In this document: in pieces, positions 13,601 through 26,296 of the stretch
How the letters are laid out: each line of letters starts with the position of its first letter
Position numbering within the stretch: the first letter of the stretch is position 1
Source: Nymphaea colorata
Lineage: Eukaryota; Streptophyta; Magnoliopsida; Nymphaeales; Nymphaeaceae
Direction of reading: 5' to 3'
Assembly: GCF_008831285.2 (NCBI RefSeq)
Contig: NC_045140.1
Location: 11,592,505-11,656,504 of the forward strand
Length of the DNA stretch: 64,000 bases
Notes under the pieces: model-generated
What the model saw: only the letters and a program-made list of their open reading frames with translations
What the model was told of the DNA's origin: nothing
Databases searched by the model: none
Position numbers and translations under genes: made by a program

Positions 13601-13690
13601 AATTTCTCTGTGAGCATGAGCTTCTTTGGCCTGATCACCATGAAAGTACTGGGCCACTTAGTTTGAATAGATCAAGGTCAGTTTGGTCGA
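10682..13690. other. Gene-free interval with repeat scraps
   Basis: No gene was recognised. Around 10900-11040 there is GC-richer text containing GGCTTGCCGAGTTTGCCAAC; similar wording (AGCTCGGCAAGTTTGCCAAC) recurs near 19950, so both are pieces of one dispersed repeat. Near 12830-12860 a terminus-like GGCTCTGCCCCTGG resembles the ends of the 'GGGGCGGAGC' repeat family also seen at 22.3 and 24.2 kb. Confidence 0.5.
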
Positions 13691-13806
13691 GCTCATTTGC
13701 CAGCCTTTCATGGCATTGGAGGATCAAACTGTCACCAAAGATGCCCTGGACCTAATTGCAGTCTGGATCTTCTCTCATGGATTACGTCATCACTTCCTTC
13801 CGCCCC

Positions 13807-13886
13807 GCCAATCACATGGCAACATGTAGCTCTGCAGCGCCACGTGTTTGCCGGCGGGACTCGTGGGATGCCGCCATGTGATTGGC
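13807..13886. promoter_or_regulatory. Perfect 14-bp inverted repeat holding CCAAT boxes, with a G-box between
   Basis: GCCAATCACATGGC at 13807-13820 is repeated exactly in inverted orientation as GCCATGTGATTGGC at 13873-13886. Both arms contain CCAAT, and the 52-bp loop holds a CACGTG G-box. A TATA-like GATAAAAGG lies about 10 bp downstream. It looks like a promoter remnant or a stem-loop element end, but no gene follows. Confidence 0.4.
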
Positions 13887-14520
13887 CGGCTGCGAAGGAT
13901 AAAAGGAATGATGTGGTCATGTAGGATTTTCAAGAGTCTACCATAATTTTTCAGCATAGCATGGGAATCCTTTTTTTTTTTTTTAAATTTATTCAAGCAT
14001 TTAATTGATTAGATCCAAACCTCCCCTTATCTTTTTAAATTTTCTGGAAAGGGCTATGTGGTAAAAGATTGTAGACCTCAAAATCAAAGTACTTATTTTC
14101 GAATGGAAAAGTTCTGATGGTAACTTACATTTGAAAAAAAAGAAACATAGAAATGTGATTTTTGTTTGTTGGTTTCTTAGGGGCATGCAAAACCTTCGCT
14201 TTTAGATAATTTTCTTTTTTTCTTGTTTCAATGAGCACTGGAAAGGGAAAAGTTAAATTACGTGGGGGTGACTGATGTTATCTGTCTGCCACCTAATGAT
14301 ATAAACATTGGGTTATGTAGTTAAAAGAGAAATTGCATGGCTGGGAATCAAAGAGGAGGCAAGGAGATGACATAACCCATTGTGAAATGTGAGGTTGCTA
14401 GTTGGAGGAAACTCAACAAGGTGGAGATATGGGCAAGGTCACTTCTTGTACATCATGCATGTTACAACACAATACCCAACTGGGACCATACATTACACCC
14501 ATATCTCTCCTTTTCTCTCC

Positions 14521-14525
14521 CTCTC

Positions 14526-14563
<38 letters not shown>
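14521..14563. repeat. Compound microsatellite (CT)n-(AC)n
   Basis: A pyrimidine run of CT units turns directly into about seven AC units. Confidence 0.9.
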
Positions 14564-14805
14564 TGCTAGTGAGAGAGAAAGAGAGTAGATGTGTCTGAAG
14601 ATCACTAGATTAATCATTAATTTATTTCTATAAGATTGCTTGTATATGCTTTGTATGTCAGCAGTTCTTTTAATTATGCGTATCTAACGACTTGTTTGGC
14701 AAAGGGAACATTTTATAACTGTTCCATGAATATTACTAAAAAGATTGTGTAAATTCATGGAACAGTTGGAACAATTACTGAGCACTGTCTCATTGACAAT
14801 CCAGA

Positions 14806-14933
14806 GGGGTTGTTTGGCAACAATAACACATTGTTACCAACTCATGAATGTACCAAGTATTTCATGAACCTGCCCTAGAAAATGGGGCAAATTTATAGTG
14901 CTGTAACAATATGTTACTGTTGCAAACAGCCCC
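14806..14933. mobile_element. MITE, hAT-like, 128 bp
   Basis: The left end GGGGTTGTTTGGCAACA and the inverted right end (GGGGCTGTTTGCAACA read on the minus strand) match with one mismatch and one gap. The similarity continues inward (AATAACACATTGTTAC against AGTAACATATTGTTAC). The unit cannot code. Related half-elements lie just upstream (14694-14805). A clean target duplication was not found. Confidence 0.65.
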
Positions 14934-15450
14934 TGAGAGTCCGTAAAAACTATTCAGTTTCTTATGGAAGGAATACTCCTTGACTAAACCCCAATTCATT
15001 GGTCTCAGCTTCCTCTAACTAGTAAACAATATTAGGAGGCGTAGACAACTAAACCTAATGTATTTGGCTTTCCTGAGATTATGAATCCGACAATTGGTAC
15101 TCATAAGAACAATTAAATATGAAAAAGAATCATATATTATTTTTGCTTTGGCATTCGGCATCTAAATCTAATACACGTAACAACATCTCACATTGGATTT
15201 TTTTAGTTAGTCGTGGATGGAGTTGTGTCTGAACAGCGACCGTCCCGTTAACCCACTTGCCGATCATTACTTAAAATGATCTGATCACAATAACAAAGCA
15301 AAGTGAAAAAAAAAATATTAGCTACATACATGTCTTTGTTAAAGACAACCTCAAGGGAGATTTAAAGAAATAACTGCAAATTTATCTGACATGGGGTCAT
15401 AAATTGTAAATACTAAGTTAAAGTCATGAATTAAATGACTGTGTTACTTA

Positions 15451-15615
15451 AGGGGTCGTTCGACAGTCAGAACACTCTATGAATGTTCCATGAAGCTATT
15501 CTAAAGATTATGATAGATTTATAAAACACTAGAACTAAATGTTCATGAATGTAGCCCAATCTTTAGAGCAGTTTCATCTAACACTCACAAAGTGTTCCAT
15601 TTGCCAAACAACTCT
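15451..15615. mobile_element. MITE of the same type, 165 bp
   Basis: The left end AGGGGTCGTTCGACAGTCAG pairs with the inverted right end AGAGTTGTTTGGCAAATGGA, followed inward by GAACACTC/GAACACTT. The interior contains GTTCCATGAA words shared with the elements at 14.7 and 34.4 kb. Confidence 0.5.
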
Positions 15616-16039
15616 AAAAGTAGAATTAAGCTTGGGTAGTCATCCATCCCCATATAGATATTCCTCTGATATTTACTAGACCAACGCGCTGCAGCTTTTA
15701 ATATCACAATGAATTTCCTGGCTAAAATTTCTGTGGGTCTTAACATCACAAGTTTGTTGGATGTCACCATCTATTGACTAAGACACATTGAGACAAAAAG
15801 AGGAATCTGTATCATTAAGTTTCAGCTGGACCCATAAATGTAAGCCATTTAACAGGCACGCAGAATAAGCCCATCTAAGAAAAGATCAAAGGTACTGAGT
15901 CTACTTTATTTCTGAAAAGCGGGAAAACCCTACACTAGGTGTTAGGTTTAACAACATTCAACTTGAAGAAGGTAAAAAGTTCAGTACCTCCGTTCATCTC
16001 TCTCTCTCCCCCCCCCCTCTCTGAGGGTAACTTGATCAG

Positions 16040-16471
16040 GATTTAGCCAGTAAGGATAATTATATATTCTATTTGGATTGAATATCTAACCGAATCATTC
16101 TGAAAAAATTAGATATGAAAAAAACAAATATTATCAAATTAAGAAAATCAGATTGAATTCAGATTTAAGAAATGACATACATACATAGACATCCAATCAG
16201 ATTTGGATTGGATTTAGTTTTAAACAAATGTCCTATATCCAACGCCCTTATATTTTTGAAAATCGGCCAGCTTCGGTTCAAATTTTGGATTTGAATTCGG
16301 ATGTGAACGTAAAAGTCGGATTCGGATTGTGAAATCAGATTTTGGATTTGGATAGCACTTTCCTTTGTTTGTATATGATTCTGAATTTGAATTCTAATAT
16401 GTGAATGACCGAAAAAACAGGTATTGTTAAAAGTATGTCTGATTCAAATCCGATCCATTGATATCCCTACT
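16040..16471. repeat. Copy of a dispersed repeat ending in ATCCATTGATATCCC
   Basis: The segment is rich in GGATTTGGATTTGAAT words and ends with AATCCGATCCATTGATATCC. Diverged versions of the same layout occur at 22174-22833, 26480-26925 and 48600-49030. The left end is eroded here. Confidence 0.5.
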
Positions 16472-19400
16472 AGCCGGCTCACTTTCGCTTGCCTAATTAC
16501 CCACCCTTCTTTCCCAAGCCGTCAAGAAGGTCCCAAGATTATTTGATGCCCTCCTAAGAGCTAGAGTGTCTTGAAGCATGAATTTTCCCTCTATATACAT
16601 ATGTTGATGATCTGCAACTGAATGTCGGATTTGTGGATATATAAATGGTTCCATCACATGATCTCCAAAACAAGAAAAACAGTTCGAATGGAATTGAAAA
16701 GCCAGTTTTATCTCAATCTTTACGCAAGTAATATATAAGCATTGAGATTCAGTTCCACTGCAGGAAGCATCAGACCCATATAGGCTAGCTAGTACCCTTG
16801 CCCTTAGAGCCAATATACTGAAGATCAGTTGAAAATTTATTTTTGAAAATTGAAAAACTGCAGTCTATGGGCTCAAAACTAGGTTTTTAGGTTTCTGGCC
16901 ATCAAATTTCAAGAAGGTGCCAGAGAAACGGCTTAAGGGCAAAGAGGTTCGCTCAACCAAACAGGACCAAGACCTTTTAAGATCTAAAATATGCAAAATT
17001 CAAACAAAATAGTAAAGCTAGCCTTAAAAAAATGGCTAGATCTAGCTTCGATCCAGATCCGGATCATGATGTACCTCTATTAGTACCTCTGTCCCCTAAA
17101 CCACACTGGTACATCACCCAAGTTGGAGTAGTACCCATGTGACTTTGATGAAGTGTCATGAAAAATGACTACACGAAAGGTGCACATCCAGTTAAGTACA
17201 TCTTTGATCATATTACTAAAAGGAAGAAACGAAGAAAGAAACTTTTACAGTATCAATATAACTGTAAACATAGTGTTTCCATATAGGAAAAGTGCATTTC
17301 CCGCCATCAATGAGCACCGTCAAGTTGGAGGAAGTGAAGCACACCACTGATAAATTTTCCAAAGCAAGAAAAAGGAACATGGTTTCAAGCCTCTGATCAT
17401 GCAAGTATTCAGAGAAGGAAGATTCTGATAAAGAATGAAAGGCTAGAGTTCAATGTGCAGACTGACTGTGTCCCCGGTCTGTGCAATACAAAATACAAAG
17501 GCTTCTTTTGCAAGCGATGGGACATTGCAACTTGGCAAGCATGCACTTTCTTCATTGGATCTTAGTGGTTGCTCTCATCATTGAGAACTTTGGATAAATA
17601 CGAAGGCAAATATAGATGCGCACTTATAGGCACTATCAAAGATGCATCATTTCGTTTCCTTTGTGACTTCTAGAAATTAAAGTTTCCATTGATCAAGCCT
17701 TGATTAGTCTCACCCTGCAATGATGAAGGTCAAGAAAGTAGGTTGCAGGTCACATATAATGCTACTCCAAAGCAATAATCTCCTGGTTTATGACAAAATT
17801 TGTCCGATCGGTTGGCTTTCGGATGTCTGGCCGGCGGCAAACGGAAGTGGCTGCAAATTGTAGGAGCTAGAGGTACAGTCACACTATGATAATTGACCAG
17901 GGAAGAGGATCTCGGGGTTCAATGAGACTTAGCCATCCATGCATGGCTATCCCTAAAATGACAGAAGAAAAGACAAGGATCTACCTTCCAAAATAGATAC
18001 TGCACCATCAATGCACAACAAAATAACTGTGTTCCTTCAGTGAGAGGGCATTTGGGTACGCACTACATGTTTCAGGCTTGATGTCTGGTTGTACCACACA
18101 CCAAAAAAAATTTGATGAGAAACAGCCATAGAAAATAGAAAAGGAAAATGGAAAGCTCTTCATGTGATGCATAGCAAGACTTTGATGATATGTCTGTTTC
18201 TGCAATTTGAGGGCATACCCAGCTCACTGTTTCAGTGATGTGGCAGGTAGTACTGTATTAACTGATCTCTTCTTCCTCAGTATGATGAGTCTCTTCAGCA
18301 GTCAGTTTTGAAATTTTCTCTTTGTTTTTGAAGGAGAAGAGTGATGGTTTGAGATAAAACGAAAAAGAAGAAAAGATTTTATGAGGGTGGTCTTGATTCA
18401 GGGCGCAGATTCTATTGGAAACTGCAGATATCATCAGGTATCCAAGCGTTAAAACTATTAAACTCAAAAGTCGCGAGGGTTCACGTCGTTGGAAACTGTA
18501 CATAAGGGAGAGAGAGTGAAGGCCATTTATAATGTTTCGCTTGATACATCATCTGACAATATATGCAGACCCACTTAACCTAATCCCTAGGATGGGTGTG
18601 TGTGACCTTTGAGAAGAATGTCGGTGGACTGGACATGATCTCCACGATGGTACAACTCGGATTGATTTTGATAACACCATGCATAAGTTTGAGCTTATGA
18701 ACTCTACTGATCAGGTTATCACATCCTCATCCATGTCATGATCTGTTGCAGAGCTACAAGAATTGGTCCCTGAACAGACAAGTTAACTTTGATTCAACTC
18801 AGCGTAGTTAAAAAAAAACCAGAAACTGAATCGAATCGGCCAGCTTCGACGCTAAATTTGATGAAACAGCCGTGAAAACAAAAAAAAATCATATATTTAA
18901 ATAAAAAAGAAAAACACAATCAGAATGAGGGTCGGTTTCCAGAAAAGTGTGTGATTTAGACACATACAAAGCTGAGATAACGACTTCATAACTAATCTCC
19001 CTCCATTGAATTTCTAAAGATTGCCAAATAAGCATGAATTGATTGCAACCAAAAAAAGAAAGAAACTCAACCCAAATCGAAGAAAATGTGAAAGAAACTG
19101 CCATTTCCACTATGTTCATGGATACTGGAAGAAGGCCAAGGAGATAAAGAGCATCAACAAGAATTTCTTCAAAAGGGCTTCTTTCTCCATTTTGGTGGGT
19201 CCCCCCCTCTCTCTTCTCCCTCCTTCCAAGGTGTGGGCCCCACGCTTTGTTGTTGTAGGGGAGGGAGGGACTATGTACAAAAAGGGAGGGACCCACCAGC
19301 CACATGGGGCGAGTGGGTAGGGGGTGGGTGTCAGTCTAAGCCCACTGGTGGGGGCCACATCCCAAGCAGACCAACCACATCACTCCCCTCCCCTCATAAA

Positions 19401-22173
19401 CACTGAAAGTGTCCTTGGTAGGGGCCCCAGTTGGTGGGTGTCCCAACATTATGCATTGCAAAGAATGGTGGGGAGGGCACTGCCCACTGCCTCCCCATTA
19501 TCCTCCTTCTGAGGAATCTGTGGAGGCAAACCATATCTCCCCCTTCCCCTCCTTTGAGAAAATGCCCCTCCCTCTATAAGGACATGGACATGGACAAATA
19601 CATAAACCTAACTTCTCCATTCCCCACCTCCCCCATGTGACTTGCATGCAGCATGTTCCCCCCCTGTACCTGTCAATCAAACCCCCTCTCCTTGGTGTTC
19701 ACTTGGGAGATAGATGCCCATGGATTGGCGTCGGGGTTCTAGCATCGCGTAGAATTTGAATTACGACTCCACTTATCGCTGGTCGACCCGACATAGTTGG
19801 CAAACCCGTGAATCAGACTCAGATTGGCTAACTACTAGGTCACGGGTCAGCGGGTTGACTCGACAGCTCATTTTGGTCAGGTCATATATATTCTTTAGTA
19901 TGACCTAAGTACTCATGGCTCGGTCTGGGTAGTACTTCAATCCAAACCAGCTCGGCAAGTTTGCCAACTATGCGGTCCCAAAGGTGCGTAAGGGCAAGAG
20001 TCTGTGGATAAATTTTGTTATTTTAGTTAGGCTTGACCTCTAGGTCATTTACTTGGCAGTCCAAACACTTTCAATATTAGTCCAATGCAGGCCTACTGAG
20101 CTAATTGTTGCCAAAATCTTTCAAAAGATTCACCATCTTTAATTGAATTAGGTTTATGATCTTATCTTTCTTAACTGGGGTTACTGATTTCCCAATAAAT
20201 GCGCATCTTGGTCTTCAGTACTACTTTTTCTGTAGTTCTTATTCTTCTCCACATGCTCGACACCTAAAATTGAAAATTTGACGTCTTCTTTCTCGTTTTA
20301 GCCGGACTTGTCACATTCCATGTAACCAACCAAATAATTATGTTCAGTTTTTTTGTGCAGAAGTACCTGCATCAATGGCTCTGCGACCTTCCCCATGAAG
20401 CAAGATGAACGGTCGAGATGGAATGATGTACAAACCTATGTGCTCTCTCTCTCTCTCTCTCGATCTGACAGGAGTCATGGCCATCCTTCAGATTCTAAAA
20501 AATTCAAAAGTTTACATATAGATTTTAAAAATTTTAGTTAATCTATATGAAAACTTTGTAAAATTATATTTCGGTTTCTATTTAAATTTTAAAACTATAG
20601 TTCAGCTCGTAAACAAAACTTTCCCTTGGAACACTGCACAACAGATGCTCCAGTTTCACTTACTGGGCATGTTTCAATTGATTGGATTGAGACATTCTCT
20701 TCTCCCTTGCTTTAAAGAAAAGACTGTATGGTTAGGAGCCTTGAGACAAAATATCTATCGATTTCAAATCTTAAGGTTATAAGGGTTGAATTTTTGGGGC
20801 TTTCTTGTTTCTTTTGCACATCTTTTTGTTCTCGTAATTAGTGGGCTGATTAAGCGAACACTTATCAGTTAATTGCCAAAAGGTGAACTGTGACTCTTTG
20901 AGCATATTCAACTTTTGACCTTCTTTAACTTGCTTAGAAAGTCTTAAATTGAGCCCCCTAGTGGAAGAATCTCAAGCGATTCATGAGTCCTTAACTTAGT
21001 ATTAGTTTGAGAAATTTTTAAACTCAGCACTTAAGTTTTGTGGTCACATATGAGAGAGAAAAACTTTACTTTTATTAATTCTGTTTTATATGGTCCATAC
21101 TTTTGCCGACAACTGTCAAACAGTCGCAAACCTAAATGAGATAATGGCGATGACCATTTCTTTCCTAATGATACTTTTCAATCTAAAGAACAAAAGGAGA
21201 AACAAACTTGTCACTCAGATCCTACCTGAGACTTGGGGGGCTTTTGGATGATACCCAAAACTAAGTTTTCTATGCAAAACCTGGCTTTAAAAACTAAGTG
21301 TGTCACTCAACCAAGCAAACCAAGATTTAAAAACTCAAAATAAGTTTTTTGACGATTGGCCCCTTATGGGGTGTTTGATGGTTTGGAATTTCGATCCAAG
21401 AATGAAAATTCCAGAATCATAATTCTTCCTCAAACTAGAGTGGAATCAAAATTCCAGGTTTCAGCTGAAAACAAATTACCTCGATTGTTTAATAATTCTA
21501 ATTTTTTTAAAGAAATGAGCATTTTGATTCTAAAATTTCATGATTCTGGATATTGGGTCTTAAATGGGCTGGATCTAGTAGAAGGGTGTAGCAACTTTTG
21601 GGGTGTAGTGGATCCAAATCGAGCCGGTCATGTCATGAATTTAACCCAATTGTAACATGTATTAAGAAATTTAGAAAAGTGACGCTCGCATTTTAAAATT
21701 GAGGCTGAAAGGCAGACCCTTAAATGAAAAATAAATCATGTTAGTCACACAATGCCAAGTTAACAAGCATGGCATCATGGACATGCAAGATTCAATAATA
21801 ATAATAAAAAATAATAAACTATTAAAAAAGAAGATGAAAAAAAAAAGAATGGTAACCCTACTAGAGAAGAAGTAGATGTAGGCCCCTATCCTCAATAATG
21901 CAAGGGCAACCATAGTCATCAAGATTGGATGGTCCAAAATGCATTTCCTTGAAAGAATATTATGCAGAGGCCATGGCTGTACCTTCTGCATCCACAACTC
22001 ACCGCTTGACTATGGACACAACATCAGTGACAGAAAATCTTGTGTGAGGTGTTCAACAATCAATGATCTTTAAATATGGGGTCATCTTTATCATCTTCCC
22101 GCCTTCGTGTTATGTCCTTTTACCTTCGCTCAATCACTAGACACATGTATCTGTGCAGAACCTACGGCCATGT
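16472..22173. other. Gene-free interval
   Basis: No gene was recognised in 5.7 kb. The 18.9-19.7 kb part is richer in G and C, with runs such as GGTGGGTCCCCCCC, and gives several overlapping open frames on both strands with no family resemblance. At 19.7-20.0 kb there is repeat text shared with 10.9 kb. At 20442-20461 there is a short CT microsatellite. At 21.23-21.65 kb there are two adjacent segments starting GGGGCTTTTGGATGA and GGGGTGTTTGATGG, probably eroded MITEs. Confidence 0.5.
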
Positions 22174-22833
22174 AGGGATGTCAATAGATCGGACTTGAAT
22201 CAGATATCTAACCGAGCTGTTTTAAATAAATCATGTATTGAAAAAAAAAATGAAAACCGTCAAATTTAAGAAGTGACATCCTATCCAAGGGCGGAGGTTG
22301 GGGGGCCAGGTACCCTTTCTCAAATTTTTTTTATTTTAAATTGAAAGCTTACTTATAAAATTTAAAGTTTGTAGTTTAACCTTTATTTAAAAAAATTAAA
22401 AATTATATCTCTGCCTACGTTAAAATTTTGAAACTATATAGTTTAGACCGGACAACCAAAAATTTCTAGCTCTACCTCTAATCCTATCTAATTTGAATTT
22501 AAATTCCACTTTTAATTAATAGTTAATCCAGTAATAAGCGGTCAATATCGCAAGTTAAATTTTCCTGTACCTAATATACATACATTTTAAGTGAGTTCAT
22601 AGTATGGTTTAGATTCGGTTGAGGAACTTAATTAAATGTCGAATCTGGACCAAATTGTCAATTTACAAGTCGAATTAGAAGTATATTGTAATCGTGAATT
22701 TAAAGCTTGGATTCGAATATTGCACTGAGTTTTCCTAATTCCCATTTGAATCCTAATCCAAATATCGATATGTCAACATTTGATGAGTTTGACATTCTAA
22801 AATGTACTTGAATCCGATCCATTGACATCCTAA
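22174..22833. repeat. Most complete copy of the inverted-end dispersed repeat family, about 660 bp
   Basis: The left end AGGGATGTCAATAGATCGGA and the inverted right end TTAGGATGTCAATGGATCGG (minus strand) match at nearly every position, giving a terminal inverted repeat of about 20 bp that extends diverged into TTGAAT. The interior has no coding potential. A second repeat, 22284-22483, begins GGGCGGAG and ends with an inverted GAGGTAGAGCTAGAAATTTT-like end, and appears to be nested within it. Confidence 0.55.
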
Positions 22834-23015
22834 CAGTTAGGCACGCACACTGTGGAGGAATAAAAGTACATAGCTATTGATGTTTGAAGTCTCTAACTAT
22901 CTACTTACGTGTTGCCAATTGATGAAGCCACGTCGCTCAGCGTAACATAACCCTACCTTATAGTTTATTCTTACCAAACAAATCACATGCATCGCATCTA
23001 CACAGTCAAATTATT

Positions 23016-23040
23016 TAGAGAGAGAGAGAGAGAGAGAGGG
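23016..23040. repeat. (AG)n microsatellite
   Basis: About twelve AG units. Confidence 0.9.
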
Positions 23041-23344
23041 ATGTTCCTTGATTAGGCCTCAAACAGTTATTTATTTGTTGCAGGTGTTTTCAGCTTCATC
23101 TGAACCATGGTATATGTTTCAGAGATGCATCGGAAGTGGTTCGTGTTGTGGGCATGTTACCAACTTGGAATCGACTCCAACTCCCTCAGTTAATCCAGCT
23201 TAAGTTTCAATCAATACTTGAGTTTGAAACAATTCAAGTTCAAGTTACATGGATTCGGCTCAATTGAGCTCTAGCGAGCTTGAGATTTGAATACTGTATC
23301 AAAGTCATTACTTTCGGAACTTTAAGGACCTTTTTCTCCTTTCC

Positions 23345-23372
23345 TTCTCTCTCTCTCTCTCTCTCTCTCTTT
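23345..23372. repeat. (CT)n microsatellite
   Basis: About thirteen CT units. Confidence 0.9.
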
Positions 23373-24649
23373 CTCCAACTTAACTTTTTTTTTGAGCTTT
23401 GCTTAAATGAGTCCATCTCAATCTACTACTCCACACAATCTATTGAGTTTGCTTGAGTTGAGCAACATATGAGTCATGTGCTCGACTTGGCTTCTGCACA
23501 CTATCTTGCTCCCTCATAACATCATTTGGCAATAAGGACTAAGAGTGGATGTGTCATGGGTCTGCTTTTAAGCAAATGAAGCAGATTCATAAAATACTAG
23601 TTTTAGTTTTCCCAGAATCTGCCCTAATACGCTTCCCACATGTACAAAATGAACCCTCCAATAGGTACTAGCACAATGCTAGGGCGCAGCTGGTTGAAAC
23701 AAAAAACATTGACCAAAGTCTGCGTTTGCTTTTACTAATAAATGCATCCCTTCCAAAAGTTGGGTGTTATTAGCTCCAGCTTTACTACGATTATAGAGTA
23801 AAAGACTGCATTTAAGTGTTCGGCTGCGAAGAAAGGCTGTCGGGGAGAGGGGGCCATGTCCCCAACAGGCTTGCGTTGAAGTACAATCAAACAAATTATA
23901 ACTGATTTAACGAGCCATTCATAGTTTCACAATATTAATTAGTTTGTGCTTATACATGCATGGTTTAATCTTTGAGACAAGCCTATAGCGTTTGCAGATC
24001 CCTTCCTAGTCGGCATCCATTATGGTTCAAACTAAAATAGTATCTGATCATCTTCGTGCCCACTCAAAACAAATATTTTTTTAAATATACATGTGAATTT
24101 ATTTTAAAAAAATTAATTTGTTTTATATAAAAATTTTGAAAAATGATATTTTGGCTCAAGTTAAAATTTGAAACTATAATTCGACTCCTCTCATGAAAAA
24201 TTTTTTGCTCCACCTCTAACTATGAAATACGAACGCCCCCAACTGTCACTCTTAATCATTATTTTCCATCGCGAAAGCCAACACAATTGGACCAAAAACC
24301 TGTAATGCTTGTTACTTTTTATTTTCTATTTGTCCTTCTAATGTGAATACGATATGCCAAATCACAATGTAAAGCAGATTTAAGATCTACACCATCCATT
24401 TCTCATGGTACACGGTCGTCATCCGCAGGCCAAGTTCGACAATGCTGGATTGCTTAGAAAATGGAACTCTTAGACGCTTGAAATCTGCTATCGTTTGGCA
24501 ATTGTCAAGAAATATGTAGCCAAATCTGAGAATGTAGAAAGATAGAAGCGCCTTTACTTGAATTACTCACATATTGCCAAAGAAAAAAAAATGCAATGAA
24601 ATTCCCTTCTTTGGCAAGTACTCTGGATGACCGATAAGTACCCAAAGCA

Positions 24650-24905
24650 AAGAGGATCCCGGGGCTCGCCCACCGGGAACGTTGGTCCAGGTGGGTCCGG
24701 ACACGGCTTATGTTAGGTCAGCATCCCGTCGCAATCACGCCGGGTTCGGACCCATTGTCAGACACGGCTTGTGGCTGTGAAACCCATCGAAAATGAGTTG
24801 ACCCACTGGTCCTACCTCTTCCCTCGAGTGGTGCCTTTCCGAGCCGACCGGTGGGGCTGGTTTAGAAACCACGCCAGCCAAGGGTATGGCCCTTAGGAAG
24901 GCGGT
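24650..24905. other. GC-rich island in AT-rich DNA, no gene recognised
   Basis: About 250 bp of clearly higher G+C than either side, containing a repeated ACACGGCTT.TG word about 60 bp apart (near 24702 and 24762). A short minus-strand frame (24735-24968) covers it but has no recognisable motif. It could be a captured host fragment or an old repeat end. Confidence 0.3.
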
Positions 24906-25712
24906 TTGGATTTGGGTCAGATTTATGTGGTTAATAAGTCCAATATAATTGTACTTTCTATAATTCAATTTGGATTTAGATTAGGGCCATTTAGCACACA
25001 AACAAATATCCAACTGGTGTCAGGTCCCGCGGTTGTGATTGTAATACAGATTTGCATTCAAATCTGCAACTTGGAGTCTTGTCTTGGTCAAAATCCAATT
25101 TTCAATACCAAATCAGAGTATTGGAGCTTAGATCTGGGTCTTCAATCATCTTATCACCAGCCATTGTCTCGTAAGTTTGAATCGTCAAGTATCTAATTTC
25201 ATATTATAATGTTGTTGAAAGTGTACATATATGTATATATGAGAAATTGGTAAATACTACACACTTCAATGTTAAATGAATAAAGAACCATCTTAGGCCT
25301 TGATCTTTTTCACAATCTTCTTTTAATTGAAAAACAAAGAAAAAAACTTGATAGACTATTTTCGCCGTCTAGTATTAGTTTATATATTTTTCTCCTTTTT
25401 TTCTCTTCAATTACCAATGTGAAAAGAAACAAGGGTGAAAATTATATGTGATCCATCAAGAATGACCTTATCCATTGAAAAAAAAAAGAAAAAAATATAA
25501 GTGTGAATTAATACTAAATAACTAAAAGGCCTTATGCATAGATTACAGTTATATCTTAGCTTTCAAACTCATTTTTTTTTTTTTGCATTTAATGCGATTT
25601 AATACAAGGGCGATAAAAGAAAGTGAGAAGAATAATATCTTTTGGCTAGCTATGGTCCTATGGAGATATCTCAACTGTTTCTATCGTTTCTATTTATAAG
25701 GAAAGAGATAGT

Positions 25713-25737
25713 GTATATATATATATATATATATATT
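25713..25737. repeat. (TA)n microsatellite
   Basis: About twelve TA units. Confidence 0.9.
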
Positions 25738-26034
25738 CGATATCTTGATATCCAGTCCCAAAGTAGTTTAGATTAGGATCTCTCTCTTTTCTTTTGTTTT
25801 TCTTTATAGCTAATTTACGGTTCCTTGGTTTGGTGTGCTTCATAATTTCCTAAGGATTTTTGGATTTAGCTGGATCTTGGAGTCCTGACTACTCTAGCGC
25901 AGTTACAGGACCAACCAATCTATGCTTGAAAAAACTGGGTATCTTAGGTCGGGACCCACCTGACCCAGCAGGACCCAATGAAGTTATTGGTGCGGATCAT
26001 TTAGCAAATCGCACTGGTTGGTTTAAATCGGATA

Positions 26035-26296
26035 TCCAACCAAAATTTTGAAAAGAAAAAATCAGATATGGGAAAATTTTTAACTATGTTCCAAAAAATC
26101 AGATTGAATTTGGATTTGGATTTGAATCCGCTTTTAAATAAACATTAGATGGAATTCGAATTTATTTTTTAAATAAATATCCTATACGTAAATTCATGTA
26201 TTTTGCAAGTCAGTTTTTAACATCCCATAATGCAGTTATAATTCGATTGTGCAATTAAAATTTGGATTAATTCAACTCAGATGTGAATGTAAAACT
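26035..26296. repeat. Left part of a dispersed repeat copy
   Basis: It carries the family words ATATCCAACCAAAATTTTG, GAATTTGGATTTGGATTTG and GATGTGAATGTAAAA. The similarity stops abruptly at about 26296, where coding-like sequence begins. Confidence 0.45.

Larger units (their letters stand above)
22834..24650. other. Gene-free interval
   Basis: No gene was seen. The 24060-24215 part ends in TTTTTTGCTCCACCTCTA, another eroded end of the 'GGGGCGGAGC' repeat family. Confidence 0.5.

Noticed and set aside
18889-19358. Overlapping open frames of 80-138 codons on both strands
   Set aside because: They arise from a GC-richer, proline-coding composition; no domain, no splice structure, and opposite strands are equally open.
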